64,000 nucleotides of DNA from Vibrio sp. YMD68 (lineage in GTDB: Bacteria; Pseudomonadota; Gammaproteobacteria; Enterobacterales; Vibrionaceae), in the NCBI RefSeq assembly GCF_029958905.1, contig NZ_CP124613.1, positions 1,240,001-1,304,000 of the forward strand, read 5' to 3'. The position numbers and the translations under genes are program-made. Shown one piece after another: positions 8,443 to 17,392 of the stretch. The first letter of the stretch is position 1. Every line of letters starts with the position of its first letter. The notes beneath the pieces were generated by a model, which was not told the origin of the DNA, made no database searches, and saw nothing but the letters and a program-made list of their open reading frames with translations.

Positions 8443-9648
8443 ATGCCATTAGCACTTCTCGCATTGACGCTCAGCGCCTTTGCTATCGGAACAACAGAGT
8501 TTGTGATCGTGGGGCTACTCCCGACCATGGCTTCTGACCTAAACGTCTCGCTACCATCCGCAGGACTGCTGGTGAGTCTTTATGCACTCGGTGTTGCGAT
8601 TGGCGCGCCTGTTTTAACCGCGCTAACGGGAAAATGGAACCGTAAACATGTACTCATTACTGTTATGTCACTGTTTGTGGTTGGCAACTTATTGGCATGG
8701 CAAGCACCTGGTTACAACACCCTTATCGTTGCTCGCATTTTGACTGGTTTAGCCCATGGTGTGTTTTTCTCTATAGGCTCTACGATTGCGACAGGCCTGG
8801 TACCTAAAGAAAAAGCAGCAAGTGCGATTGCGATTATGTTCACAGGATTAACAGTGGCATTAGTAACAGGTGTGCCGCTCGGTACTTACATCGGCCAAAC
8901 CTTTGGTTGGCAATCGACTTTTCTGATTGTTGCGTTGTTGGGACTTATTGCGTTGGTTGGCAGTGCTTTCTTGGTGCCAAGCAACCTGAAACAACCAGCC
9001 GCAGCTAAACTGTCATCGCAGCTAAAAGTGCTCACTCAACCAAGGTTACTACTGGTGTATGCAATTACAGCTCTCGGCTACGGTGGTACCTTTACCGCTT
9101 TCACTTTCCTTGCGCCGATTTTGCAACAGGAAACAGGGTTCAGCGCCAATGCAATCAGCCTAATCATGTTGGTATACGGTGTATCCGTGGCGATTGGGAA
9201 TATTTGGGGTGGAAAAATGGCCGATAAGATGGGGCCAATTAAAGCGCTGACGATTATTTTTGCGGGACTCGCCACCATACTCGTTGTATTTAACTTTACT
9301 GCCGTTAACCCTATCGCTGCGGTAGCAACCATTTTAGTTTGGGGTGCTTTTGCATTCGGTAATGTTCCTGGCTTGCAAGTTTATGTCGTGAAACTAGCTG
9401 AAAAATACACCCCTGATGCTGTGGATGTTGCATCTGGTTTAAACATTGCGGCGTTTAACGTGGGTATTGCTCTTGGCTCTTGGGGAGGCGGTATAATTGT
9501 GTCCGAAATGGGCTTAATGCATACCCCTTGGATTGGTGCCGTAATAGTGATCGTTGCGCTCTTTCTTACTCGAATGAGTGGACGCCTGGATAAACGCACA
9601 GGAAATCGGTGGGAACAAGAAAGCGTACTTATAAAGGAAGCCTCATAA
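8443..9648 (+). CDS. MFS transporter, DHA1 family (drug/sugar efflux permease)
   Basis: Twelve hydrophobic segments. The family N-terminus 'MPLALLALTLSAFAIGTTEF' and 'GLLPTMASDL' place it in the AraJ/YdhP-type DHA1 group. I choose ATG 8443 over the longer ATG 8347 because family members begin with this first membrane segment and AAGAGAG precedes it; the longer N-terminus is unlike the family. Proton-driven export of a small molecule is likely. It is divergent from the LysR gene and followed by a good hairpin at 9660-9688. Confidence 0.9.
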   Translation: MPLALLALTLSAFAIGTTEFVIVGLLPTMASDLNVSLPSAGLLVSLYALGVAIGAPVLTALTGKWNRKHVLITVMSLFVVGNLLAWQAPGYNTLIVARILTGLAHGVFFSIGSTIATGLVPKEKAASAIAIMFTGLTVALVTGVPLGTYIGQTFGWQSTFLIVALLGLIALVGSAFLVPSNLKQPAAAKLSSQLKVLTQPRLLLVYAITALGYGGTFTAFTFLAPILQQETGFSANAISLIMLVYGVSVAIGNIWGGKMADKMGPIKALTIIFAGLATILVVFNFTAVNPIAAVATILVWGAFAFGNVPGLQVYVVKLAEKYTPDAVDVASGLNIAAFNVGIALGSWGGGIIVSEMGLMHTPWIGAVIVIVALFLTRMSGRLDKRTGNRWEQESVLIKEAS

Positions 9649-9659
9649 TTTCCATTAAC

Positions 9660-9688
9660 AACTGGTCAATGTCCTGATTTGACCAGTT
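9660..9688 (+). terminator. Terminator hairpin after MFS gene
   Basis: 10-bp stem AACTGGTCAA/TTGACCAGTT (9660-9669 with 9679-9688) followed by the T-rich CATTCTTA. It separates the MFS gene from the SDR gene. Confidence 0.65.
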
Positions 9689-9722
9689 CATTCTTACTTA
9701 GAATCAACTTAGGTACCACACA

Positions 9723-10415
9723 ATGAAAACGGTTTTCATTACTGGAGCAAATCGTGGCTTAGGCTTAGAGCTAGTCAAGCAATACGCTCAGCGCAGATGG
9801 CATGTGATTGCATGCTGTCGTGACATTAACTCAGCTCAGGCGTTGACTCTCTTGACACAAACTTATCCAACCATTTGTATTCATACGCTGGACGTGAGTA
9901 ATGAATCCCATATTCTCGCTTTGACAGAAAAATTTGCGGGCATTGCCATTGATGTACTAATTCACAACGCGGGAGTGAGTGGCGATGAATGTGAAAGCCT
10001 AGGCAACATGGGGCAAAAAGAATGGATAAATGTATTAAAGGTCAACACCATTGCGCCTATGTTAATCACACAGGCTTTACTTAATAACACTCTTGCTGGC
10101 GAAGATAAAACCATCATTGGGATGACATCGATACTTGCCAGTATCGATGACAATCGCTCAGGAGGACGATACAGCTATCGAGCATCAAAAGCGGCTCTCA
10201 ACCAAATAATTAAATCTCTAGCCTGTGAATTATCCGAAGCGGGAATGAAGACCATGGCAATTCATCCTGGTTGGGTAAAAACTGATATGGGCGGAAAGGA
10301 AGGCAAGGTAACAGCAGAAGATAGTGTTAAAGGCATGCTTAATGTTATCGACAATTTAAAACTTAAGCATTCAGGTTCATTTTTTGTCTACGATGGCACT
10401 CAATTACCATGGTAA
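9723..10415 (+). CDS. SDR-family NAD(P)-dependent oxidoreductase
   Basis: 230 residues, classical short-chain dehydrogenase of the C-factor/CsgA-like group. It shows the Rossmann motif 'TGANRGLG' at residues 7-14, 'NAG' in 'IHNAGVSG', a catalytic Ser in 'GMTSILASI', and the active-site pair 'YSYRASK' (YxxxK). The substrate is not predictable. It stands 70 bp after the MFS gene, beyond a terminator, so is probably transcribed on its own. Confidence 0.9.
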   Translation: MKTVFITGANRGLGLELVKQYAQRRWHVIACCRDINSAQALTLLTQTYPTICIHTLDVSNESHILALTEKFAGIAIDVLIHNAGVSGDECESLGNMGQKEWINVLKVNTIAPMLITQALLNNTLAGEDKTIIGMTSILASIDDNRSGGRYSYRASKAALNQIIKSLACELSEAGMKTMAIHPGWVKTDMGGKEGKVTAEDSVKGMLNVIDNLKLKHSGSFFVYDGTQLPW

Positions 10416-10763
10416 GCCTAGTAGTCACGTCACATACAAGATCTAAGGGTATGACATGCTTTTAACCTTGTAGTTTTAGTTCTTTCTATTGTCGCTTTGC
10501 TCGGATGGTATTTACACAAAGCCTCCCGTGATATTGCCTGCATCTATGGCTAATCACAGTACATATTCGAGGGAAAACTGCGAGTTTTTCCTGATACTTG
10601 GTAAATCATTTAACGTGAAATGGGGTAGAAATAAGTCAGCTCTAGCCTCGTTAACTCGAAGATCGACTAGACGAAGAACGTATCGTTCGTGATAGTTCAA
10701 TCAACATATAAACCCAAAAAGCGAGCCACTGGGCTCGCTTCTATCTATCTGATTTAATATCTA
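10416..10763. other. Intergenic region, no gene seen
   Basis: 348 bp between the convergent SDR and ackA genes. It holds the ackA terminator at its right end. Short open frames lack a ribosome binding site or any recognisable similarity. Confidence 0.6.
10719..10740 (-). terminator. ackA terminator
   Basis: Stem AAGCGAGCC/GGCTCGCTT with a 4-nt loop followed by a T-run on the minus strand, 24 bp past the ackA stop. A duplicate lies at 1523-1549. Confidence 0.8.
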
Positions 10764-11957
10764 TTACAGAAGTTCCACCGACTGCTGAGCAATCACGAAT
10801 TCTTCATTAGTTGGGATAACCATCGCTACAGCATTCAGCAGTTCAGATTTTGCAACGATACCGGATGCACCAAAGCGTGCCGCTTCATTTCCTTCTTCAT
10901 CTTCAACAAAACCCAGAAGCTTTAAGTTGCTCATGATTTCACGACGAATAGGTAATGAATTCTCACCAATACCACCGGTAAAAATAATCGCATCTAAATG
11001 GCTAAGCGGAATCAGATATGACCCGATGTACTTTGCAACACGGTAAGTGAACACCTCAAACGCCAGTTTCGCACCTTCGTGCCCCCCTTCCATCGCTTCT
11101 AAGATGCCACGTGCATCTGACGTTAGCCCAGAAACTCCTAAGAAACCAGATTTCTTGTTCAGGGTGTCGAAGACCTTCTCTTGGCTCCAGCCTTTTTTCA
11201 TCAAAAACTCGATGATACCTGGGTCTAAATCGCCAGAACGAGTCCCCATCATAAGGCCAGCAAGTGGAGTAAAGCCCATTGACGTATCAACAGATTCACC
11301 GTTTTCAATTGCGCAAACAGAGGCGCCGTTACCAAGATGGACAGAAATAAAGCTCGCTTCTTCCACTGGCTTATTCAGCATTTTGGCTGCTTCACGACTC
11401 ACAAAATAATGGCTCGTGCCGTGGAAACCATAACGACGGATACCATATTCTTTATAGAGTTCGTTAGAAATTGCCCCCGTGAATGCTTTTTGAGGCATGG
11501 TTTGGTGAAAGGCGGTATCGAAGACGGCGAATTGTGGAAGACTTGGGAAAGCCTTCATCGCCGCTTCAATGCCTATAGCACCCGCAGGGTTGTGGAGCGG
11601 AGCAAGATCAGACAAGCTCTCAATTTCAGCGAGTACTTCTTCATCAATGCGAATTGTTGAAGTAAATTTCTCTCCGCCGTGTACGATACGGTGCCCAACC
11701 GCCACTAAATCTTGATTAAAACCGAGTGTCTCAATAAGCGTTACAATACGGTCAATAGCGTGCTGATGGTGGTTGTCAGGTGCTGTAATCGCTTCTTCTG
11801 TTTTTTTGCCGTTGTGTTTCCAGCTGATCACAGCTTCTGGCATTCCAAAACACTCACCAAGTCCAGTGACGATGTCATCACCGCTATTTGCGTCAATAAC
11901 AGCAAACTTTAACGATGAACTTCCAGAATTGATGACTAAAACAAACGAGTTCGACAT
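10764..11957 (-). CDS. ackA: Acetate kinase
   Basis: 397 residues, full length. Converts acetyl phosphate and ADP to acetate and ATP in the Pta-AckA pathway. The ASKHA-fold phosphate-binding start 'VLVINSGSSSLKF' holds the conserved Asn. Other family signatures are 'VGHRIVHGGEKF', 'FDTAFHQTMP', 'YGFHGTSH' (catalytic His), 'HLGNGASVCA', 'MGTRSGDLDPG' and 'FTGGIGENS'. No pta is adjacent, unlike the common ackA-pta pair, so this may be a stand-alone or second acetate kinase. An FNR-like site lies upstream at 12087-12100. Confidence 0.97.
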   Translation of the reverse strand: MSNSFVLVINSGSSSLKFAVIDANSGDDIVTGLGECFGMPEAVISWKHNGKKTEEAITAPDNHHQHAIDRIVTLIETLGFNQDLVAVGHRIVHGGEKFTSTIRIDEEVLAEIESLSDLAPLHNPAGAIGIEAAMKAFPSLPQFAVFDTAFHQTMPQKAFTGAISNELYKEYGIRRYGFHGTSHYFVSREAAKMLNKPVEEASFISVHLGNGASVCAIENGESVDTSMGFTPLAGLMMGTRSGDLDPGIIEFLMKKGWSQEKVFDTLNKKSGFLGVSGLTSDARGILEAMEGGHEGAKLAFEVFTYRVAKYIGSYLIPLSHLDAIIFTGGIGENSLPIRREIMSNLKLLGFVEDEEGNEAARFGASGIVAKSELLNAVAMVIPTNEEFVIAQQSVELL

Positions 11958-12422
11958 TTAATATGCATCCTGTTTAGGTCTGAGAGATGAAGCAACTGCT
12001 TCAATTTTTGTGTATCTCTATTATTCAATAATTTTTTAATCTTTCAACTTTCTTTTAAAAGTTATTGTCATACAAACAGATTTATTTTGATCTGGCTCAA
12101 CAATGCTTTTTATTTTAGTCTCAAAATATATATCAAATGTGTCCTTCCTCCCCACATAATCTCGCTTCACCGTCTATTTAGATCTGTATTGGGCCTAACA
12201 GCACGATGCGAAGTAATGTATAAGATACTCAAAAATTGTTGAGTACCTCATACCTACCTGATGAATTATTCACCAGAAAGCCAACACATTGTCACTGGAT
12301 CCACCTGCATGGTGGTGTTGCCGCAAAGAAAACAGTTTATCGCGAGCAAAAAAACATTGATTAGTAGCAAAGCATAGATAAGTATCTAACCAGCAGTAGA
12401 CAATGAACCACTGGGGTACCAC
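11958..12422. other. Divergent ackA/cueR intergenic region
   Basis: 465 bp without a gene. It contains an FNR-like dyad (12087-12100) about 130 bp upstream of ackA and a weak hairpin near 12225-12250. No copper-type CueR palindrome was recognised. Confidence 0.5.
12087..12100. promoter_or_regulatory. Putative FNR box upstream of ackA
   Basis: TTGAT-CTGG-CTCAA; read on the minus strand TTGAG-CCAG-ATCAA. Nine of ten half-site positions match the FNR consensus TTGAT-N4-ATCAA. Oxygen-responsive control of acetate kinase would make sense. The site is found by eye only. Confidence 0.45.
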
Positions 12423-12809
12423 ATGAACATAGGCACAGTTTCTAAACTCACCGGGCTATCGAGTAAGTCTATCCGCTTATATGAAGACAAAGGCATCATT
12501 ACCCCACCGGTTCGGAGCCTCGCCGGCTATCGAGAATATTCTGCAAAGAACATTCAAGAGCTCAGCCTGATTGCCAGAGCCAAGAACGCTGGGTTTTCAC
12601 TTATCGAGTGTAAAGAGCTGGTCCAGTTAGCTCAAAACCCGAATAGAAAAAGCAGTGAAGTCAAGGAAAAAACCAAAGAGAAACTTGAAGAAATAGAGCT
12701 AAAAATCAGCGAATTAAACGAAATTAAAAATCAATTAGAAAGCTGGGTTTCTGCATGCCCAGGGGATAATAATAGCCAATGCCCTATCATTGAAGATTTA
12801 ACTAAATAG
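12423..12809 (+). CDS. cueR: MerR-family copper-responsive regulator CueR
   Basis: 128 residues. N-terminal MerR winged helix ('MNIGTVSKLTGLSSKSIRLYEDKGI', then 'GYREYSAKNIQEL'), dimerisation coiled coil (about 75-108) and metal loop with Cys112 and Cys120, the same positions and spacing (CPGDNNSQC) as the Cu(I)-binding Cys pair of E. coli CueR. No copper ATPase or oxidase is adjacent, so its targets lie elsewhere. It immediately precedes the miaE locus where the island inserted. Confidence 0.93.
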   Translation: MNIGTVSKLTGLSSKSIRLYEDKGIITPPVRSLAGYREYSAKNIQELSLIARAKNAGFSLIECKELVQLAQNPNRKSSEVKEKTKEKLEEIELKISELNEIKNQLESWVSACPGDNNSQCPIIEDLTK

Positions 12810-12862
12810 CGTTTGTCACTTCATGATAAAATCGCGGCAATATCATCGAAAAGAACAACACC

Positions 12863-12994
12863 ATGTACGAAGAACTCTTAGCCCCGATTAAATCCTTCCT
12901 AAAATGCCCAACCCCTATTGAGTGGGTTGAGCAAGCCAAGAAAAGCACCAATTTGCCAGTCATCCTCCGAGATCATTTGTTGTGTGAGCTGTAG
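12863..12994 (+). pseudogene. miaE: Truncated 5' end of miaE left of the island
   Basis: Translates as MYEELLAPIKSFLKC... through ...VILRDHLLCEL and then hits TAG. It aligns over all 43 codons with the N-terminus of the complete MiaE at 23918 (MYQELLAPINSFLRC ... VILRDHLLCEL) but the DNA is clearly diverged. Similarity stops exactly at GAGCT (12986-12990). This is the stub of the original gene left behind by insertion. Confidence 0.88.
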
Positions 12995-13049
12995 GAATAG
13001 GTGTGCAAATTGGTTATAAATAGCTCAAGCCCCCTATGGAAGCTAAGAT

Positions 13050-13665
13050 ATGACCGAAGAAAAAAAAACGATTTGCCGTTACCTATCAGCGATTTAGTAG
13101 TGAAAGACAGGTCGGAAACAGCTCATTAGATCGCCAAACTGATTCACAAAAAGAATGGCTAAAGCAAAACCCTGATGTAACGGTCATTGATAGCTTTGCC
13201 TATGAAGCTATGTCAGGTTGGAGCGGCAAACACCTTCAAGATGGTTCACTTGGGCAATTAATGAAGGCGATAGAAGACGGAATTATTCAGCCTGACACAT
13301 TAATCCTTGTAGAGCACTTCTCTCGTCTTACTAGACAAAATATCGACAATGCTGAAGAACTAATAAAGCGTATCTGGAAAGCAGGTATCACGGTTGTAAC
13401 GGTTCGAGACAATACAGAATATACTCCAAGTGCTGTAAATGATATAGCGCTCCGAATTAGACTTATCGTTGAAATGGAACAGGCATTCAAAGAATCCGAA
13501 TGGCGATCTGCAAAAGTTAAAGTCTGTTACAAGCGTAGAGAGAAGCTTGCTCGTGAGGAAGGAAAAGTTCCTAAAATCAGAAAACCATTTTGGTTAAATC
13601 CTGATGGGACACTTAACCACGGTCTTAAAACTCATTGTATTTGTTCAGCAAGGAGGAAGTTATGA
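13050..13665 (+). pseudogene. Serine site-specific recombinase, frameshifted and truncated
   Basis: Resolvase/invertase N-terminal domain: 'YQRFSSERQVGNSSLDRQ' gives the catalytic Ser motif, 'LILVEHFSRLTRQ' the conserved SRLTR. ATG 13050 runs through A9 (13060-13068) and stops at a TAG after about 15 codons; removing one A joins MTEEKKRFAVTYQRF in one frame. The recombinase domain begins ('RKPFWLNPDGTLNH') and is then cut, ending at TGA 13665, where members of the large serine recombinase family continue for 300 or more residues. It was probably the island's integrase and is now inactive. Confidence 0.8.
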
Positions 13666-14003
13666 CGCAAAGGAGCAGCAATACAAAAATAGTCATTCGA
13701 TGTAGTGAAGAGGAAAAATCAGCTCTATTATTGGCTAAATCCCATCTCAAGGCTCGAACGTGGCTTGAGATGTTTGAAAAGCTATTACACCGTAAGAAAA
13801 TCGAACAACCTAAGACCATCATTCAAGATAGTGTTTACATTTTAGAGTTCCTCACCGAGTTAAAGCGTTGTGGAAATAATCTCAATCAAATCACGAGAAT
13901 TGCTAACAGCAGCAAAACCATTACCCCACAAGAAACCGCTCAACTCAAAAAATTGGCAGTGCCGATCTCCTCACTTAAAAACAAAGTGCTTAATCCTTTG
14001 TAG
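13662..14003 (+). CDS. MobC-like mobilization (relaxosome accessory) protein
   Basis: 113 residues from ATG 13662, preceded by AAGGAGG. The basic N-terminus ('TKIVIRCSEEEKSALLLAKSHL') resembles a ribbon-helix-helix DNA-binding part. The C-terminal 'LTELKRCGNNLNQITRIANS' is the MobC signature (G.NLNQI.. N). Such proteins help the relaxase nick oriT. It overlaps the recombinase stop by 4 bp and is 16 bp before the relaxase start. It looks intact, but its partner is broken. Confidence 0.82.
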   Translation: MTQRSSNTKIVIRCSEEEKSALLLAKSHLKARTWLEMFEKLLHRKKIEQPKTIIQDSVYILEFLTELKRCGNNLNQITRIANSSKTITPQETAQLKKLAVPISSLKNKVLNPL

Positions 14004-14019
14004 TTGAAGGAGGTAAATA

Positions 14020-15724
14020 ATGGCGATAGCGAAACTTTTACACGAAGGGGAAACCGTCAAGCAGATTAAAAATATTATTCGCTACAACACGGTTGCCAAG
14101 GAATACCTTAATTCACCTGACAATCCACGATTGCTCCAAGCCCTATCTAACCTTAGCATTATCGACATATCAGACCCAGAAGCATATCAAAGCTTTATGG
14201 ATGGATTTATCGAAGAGATAAAGCTCAATAAAAGCCAATCAACAAACAAGCGACAAACAAGCGACAAACAAAACTTTACGCTCACGAGATGATTTCGTTT
14301 GAAGATGAAGATAACGCCCGTTTCACGCAAGATGAACTAGCCCGAATCAGCGTGGAGCTTTTGGAAAATCCATACGATATGGAAAACACGCCTTACATTA
14401 TCTATCCTCAGCGAGACAATAGGAGGCTACATTTCCACTTTATACGAGGGCAGTATAATAGTAATGGTGAGTATCAGAGAATAAAAAACGCCAAAAGGAA
14501 AATGCGCCAAGCGTGCGAAAAAATTGAACGTAAATACAACCTGACGCTAACGGGCAACAATGTGTCTGATGAAATCCGACCTACTAACGACCCTATGGCT
14601 AAAGTGATGAAAAACCGCAAACTTGAAGCGGATTATAAACACCAGAAAAACCTCAGTGCAACGAAAGAGCAAGACACTCCACTCACCAAGCTCAAACGAA
14701 AATCTTATGATCTGCTAATGGATGAGTCTTATCAAAGTGAAGCTGAAATGGCGGAGAACAACGCTTATGAACAAATTCAGCAGAACCTAGCCGAAAAGAC
14801 ACAGGTAAACCAAAAGCTCGAAGCGGTAAAACAGACCATTTTTAACCTCTATAAATCTGCCAATGATGAGGCTGACTTTATTGAATAGTTAGAAGAGCAA
14901 GGAGTAACCGTAGAGATACTCAAACACGCTAAATCAGGTAAGAATAAAGGCATCGTGTTCCACTACCAAGACGAGACAATTTCTGGCGGTAAAATCTCTA
15001 GCTCTATGACGCTAGGCAAGATCAAAAAACGCTTCCCTAACTTCATTCACTCGTTAGAAAAGCCGCCTTCTCTACATTCAACGTTTGCCTTACAGCGTAA
15101 AATGCTGGATTTTCACATCGAAAACATCAACCGATGCTACAAACAACAAAGGAACAACGCCAATGGCGATATTTTGATCTACTTCGGCAAAAAGAACATC
15201 ACTGCCCGTCCTTACAACTACAACATAGTTTTAGCTAGTGATAGAAGCTCAGTCAAGTTTGGCTCATCAACGAACACTTACGACTTAACCTTATCAATCA
15301 ACGTTGCACTAGAGAATAATTGGAAACGCGCAACACTTAATAATTCAAGCCCAGGGTTTTTGAAACGATTGATGAAAGCCGCTTATGACAAAGATCCAAA
15401 GCTTTTGTTTTTTGTTCAATCAGACACACCTAATCAACTCAGTTATGCTGACCTGAAAGAGATAAATCCCCCCTCACCATAGATGAGTTAGGAAAGAAAA
15501 CGTCAGAGGAGCTAAAACAGTTTTATCAGCACAATACCTTTCCAGCACAAAGCAAGAAAACGACTGACACAACAAAAAATCCAGCCAGTTTAACCAATGG
15601 TATTGATAGTCGTGCTGAATATTTAGAAGCACTTAAGGCTGAAACAGCAATCCATCCGCAAGATCTACTAAACAATAGTTTAGACGAGATAAAACAGCAC
15701 AGGCATCACCTCAAACATAATTGA
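14020..15724 (+). pseudogene. Relaxase (mobilization nuclease), broken by frameshifts and a stop
   Basis: A single gene in four pieces. Segment 1 starts at ATG 14020 with a good Shine-Dalgarno. A duplicated 11-bp unit (14242-14263) shifts the frame; without one copy the reading continues as KLYAHEMISFEDEDN, the first relaxase His motif. Segment 2 contains the metal-binding 'LHFHFIRGQ' and 'KMRQACEKIERKYNL'. A TAG at 14886-14888 interrupts the same frame (FIE-stop-LEEQGVTVE). At C6 (15468-15473) one base is missing; the shifted frame continues PLTIDELGKKTSEEL and ends at TGA 15724. No conjugation genes are present, so the parent was mobilizable, not self-transmissible. Confidence 0.82.
14242..14263 (+). 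repeat. 11-bp tandem duplication that frameshifts the relaxase
   Basis: Two perfect copies of ACAAACAAGCG followed by an 8/11 partial third (ACAAACAAAAC). Deleting one copy restores the reading frame across the relaxase, so the duplication is the inactivating event. Confidence 0.9.
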
Positions 15725-15824
15725 CCAAGCAAGACACACATCACGACTAAGAAACAACCTCTTTACTCGTTGAAACTGATTATGCGTTGTGATGCATTAA
15801 TTGTATTTGTTAAAAGGATAATCT

Positions 15825-16097
15825 ATGTCGTTTGACTTAGAAAAACTCCCACCTTTAGCAAGAGAAGGTCATAAGAGAGGACAAAACACTCCCAATCTTA
15901 CCCTGAGTGTGAATAGTGTCATACAAGACGAATTGAGCGAAAAGGGATTTTTGGGCAACATTTTTAACTTAGTATTTCATCTTATCCCTGACCGAGAAGT
16001 TCAATATGTAGTTCTTGAAGAACTTGAATGTAGAGATGACTTTCTGCGTGTAGGATTAATAATCGAAACGGCTGAAGGGTGCGAAAACAAAGGCTAA
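15825..16097 (+). CDS. Hypothetical protein on the island
   Basis: 90 residues, ATG preceded by AAAGGA. No family recognised. A central hydrophobic stretch 'FLGNIFNLVFHLIPDREVQY' is flanked by charged sequence. The last 42 bp overlap the end of the YbhN-like relic on the opposite strand, so the C-terminus may be an artefact of a recombination junction near 16060-16080. Confidence 0.4.
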   Translation: MSFDLEKLPPLAREGHKRGQNTPNLTLSVNSVIQDELSEKGFLGNIFNLVFHLIPDREVQYVVLEELECRDDFLRVGLIIETAEGCENKG

Positions 16098-16940
16098 TCC
16101 TGTTAACATTGCAGGCCATAGAGTTAGCATTCTGGTTATGAGTGAAGTGATAATCGCAATATCGCTGTTAACGCCAACCTGAGTCAAAAGCCAAATCATT
16201 CCAACCTCCGTTACTGCGATACCGCTGGGGATAAGTGACGCTGCTCCTATCAACAAGCTTAGACAATAAATACTTACCGCCATTGCTATGCTGATTTTAA
16301 CATCGAAATTGATCAACATTAGCCCTTGAGCTGTCCACGCTATAAGTGTGAAGAGTTGACTCTTTAGAACCACTGGTAGTCGCCATAAATCCCGCAGCAT
16401 CTTTATTGGCTCAAGCCACTGTTTATTTTAAAGCCAAATTAAGCAATGCGTTTAGCGCTGGCACAACAATAAAAGGTAAGAGGAGCATTGCAACCGATAA
16501 CAAACTAAACGCAATATTGAAACATTCAATAAGAAAATAAGTGCCTAGTAGTAAAACGACAAGAACATCAAGTAATAGCTCTGACACAAAGCTTAAATAC
16601 GTGTATCGAAATGGAACACCTAACTCATCAAGGTGTGTCCCTCTCATTAACTCCCCAGCTTTAGCGGGGGATGCTGTAAAAGCAAAGCCTGAAAGATAAA
16701 TGATGATATGCCGACTTATCTAAGCCTCTTGCTCTGTGAGGCGCATATAGCCTAACCAGCGAAGAGAGCGGCAAGAATTGTTCAACCCAGCAACTAAGCA
16801 CAGTATCACCAATCCGACTGAGAGCGACTGTAAAGAGTCTATCGCAACACCAAAATCTGATGAGTAAATCCACGCAATATGAATAGAGCTAGCCATAAAT
16901 ATAGGCGTTTCAATCGCTGAATATAAACGTTGCTGCTCAT
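16056..16940 (-). pseudogene. YbhN/UPF0104-like lysylphosphatidylglycerol-synthase TM protein (flippase-like), decayed
   Basis: A multi-pass membrane protein with the family motif 'YLSGFAFTASPAKAGE' and later 'SLIPSGIAVTEVGM'. Starts at ATG 16940 (MSSNVYIQRLKRLYLW...). There is a frameshift near 16870, after which the frame reads YSSDFGVAIDSLQSLS, an in-frame TAG at 16722-16720 (TEQEA-stop-ISRHIIIYL), and a second frameshift near 16425 (NLALK to NKQWLEPIKML). The family includes lipid-linked sugar or lipid flippase-like proteins. It follows the DUF212 and UbiA genes in one operon, so it likely belonged to their pathway. Confidence 0.75.
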
Positions 16941-16953
16941 AAGCCGTATTGAA

Positions 16954-17379
16954 TTATCCTACGCAAAAGGTAAACACATAATGCACACACAATGCTGAAG
17001 CAATACCAGTGACGATACCTGCTAAAATCTCAAGGCGAGTATGCCCCATTCTTTCTCTTAAAGGTTTTTCAACTTTATCTTTATTCAACACATTAATAGC
17101 TTTAGCATGTTTACCCACTTGCTGTCTTAAACTACTCGCATCAAGTATGACAATAAATGCAAGTGCTAAAGCAACAACTAAAGCAGGTTCTTGAAGCCCT
17201 TCATTAAAAGCAATAATCGCGGCGGCACTGCTCACAATACTACTATGATTGCTTGGCATACCACCGTAGCCAATCAAATCAAAAGTTAAACGTTTTGCTC
17301 GAATGGTATTAATGGCAAACTTTGCACAGCCTGCCACTAACCACGCAAAAAAAGGCGTAATAAGGTAACTCAGATCCAT
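16954..17379 (-). CDS. DUF212 (divergent PAP2-type) membrane protein
   Basis: 141 residues, three to four membrane segments. Family features are 'LITPFFAWLVAGCAKF', 'GGMPSNHSSIVSSAA' and 'ERMGHTRLEILAGIV', matching the DUF212/'divergent PAP2' family related to acid phosphatases. It may act as a polyprenyl-phosphate phosphatase; in some bacteria such a phosphatase removes the 5-phosphate from decaprenyl-phosphoryl-ribose-5-phosphate. Start ATG 17379 has AGGAG, 13 bp after the UbiA stop, so both are in one operon. Intact. Confidence 0.8.
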   Translation of the reverse strand: MDLSYLITPFFAWLVAGCAKFAINTIRAKRLTFDLIGYGGMPSNHSSIVSSAAAIIAFNEGLQEPALVVALALAFIVILDASSLRQQVGKHAKAINVLNKDKVEKPLRERMGHTRLEILAGIVTGIASALCVHYVFTFCVG

Positions 17380-17392
17380 AACATTCTCCTTT

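Noticed and set aside
10489..10692. 67-codon plus-strand gene between SDR and ackA
   Set aside because: Composition and lack of ribosome binding site look non-coding; region sits between two convergent genes.
13050..13100. Programmed frameshift producing an active recombinase
   Set aside because: The protein is also truncated in its C-terminal half, so frameshifting would not yield a working integrase; decay is simpler.
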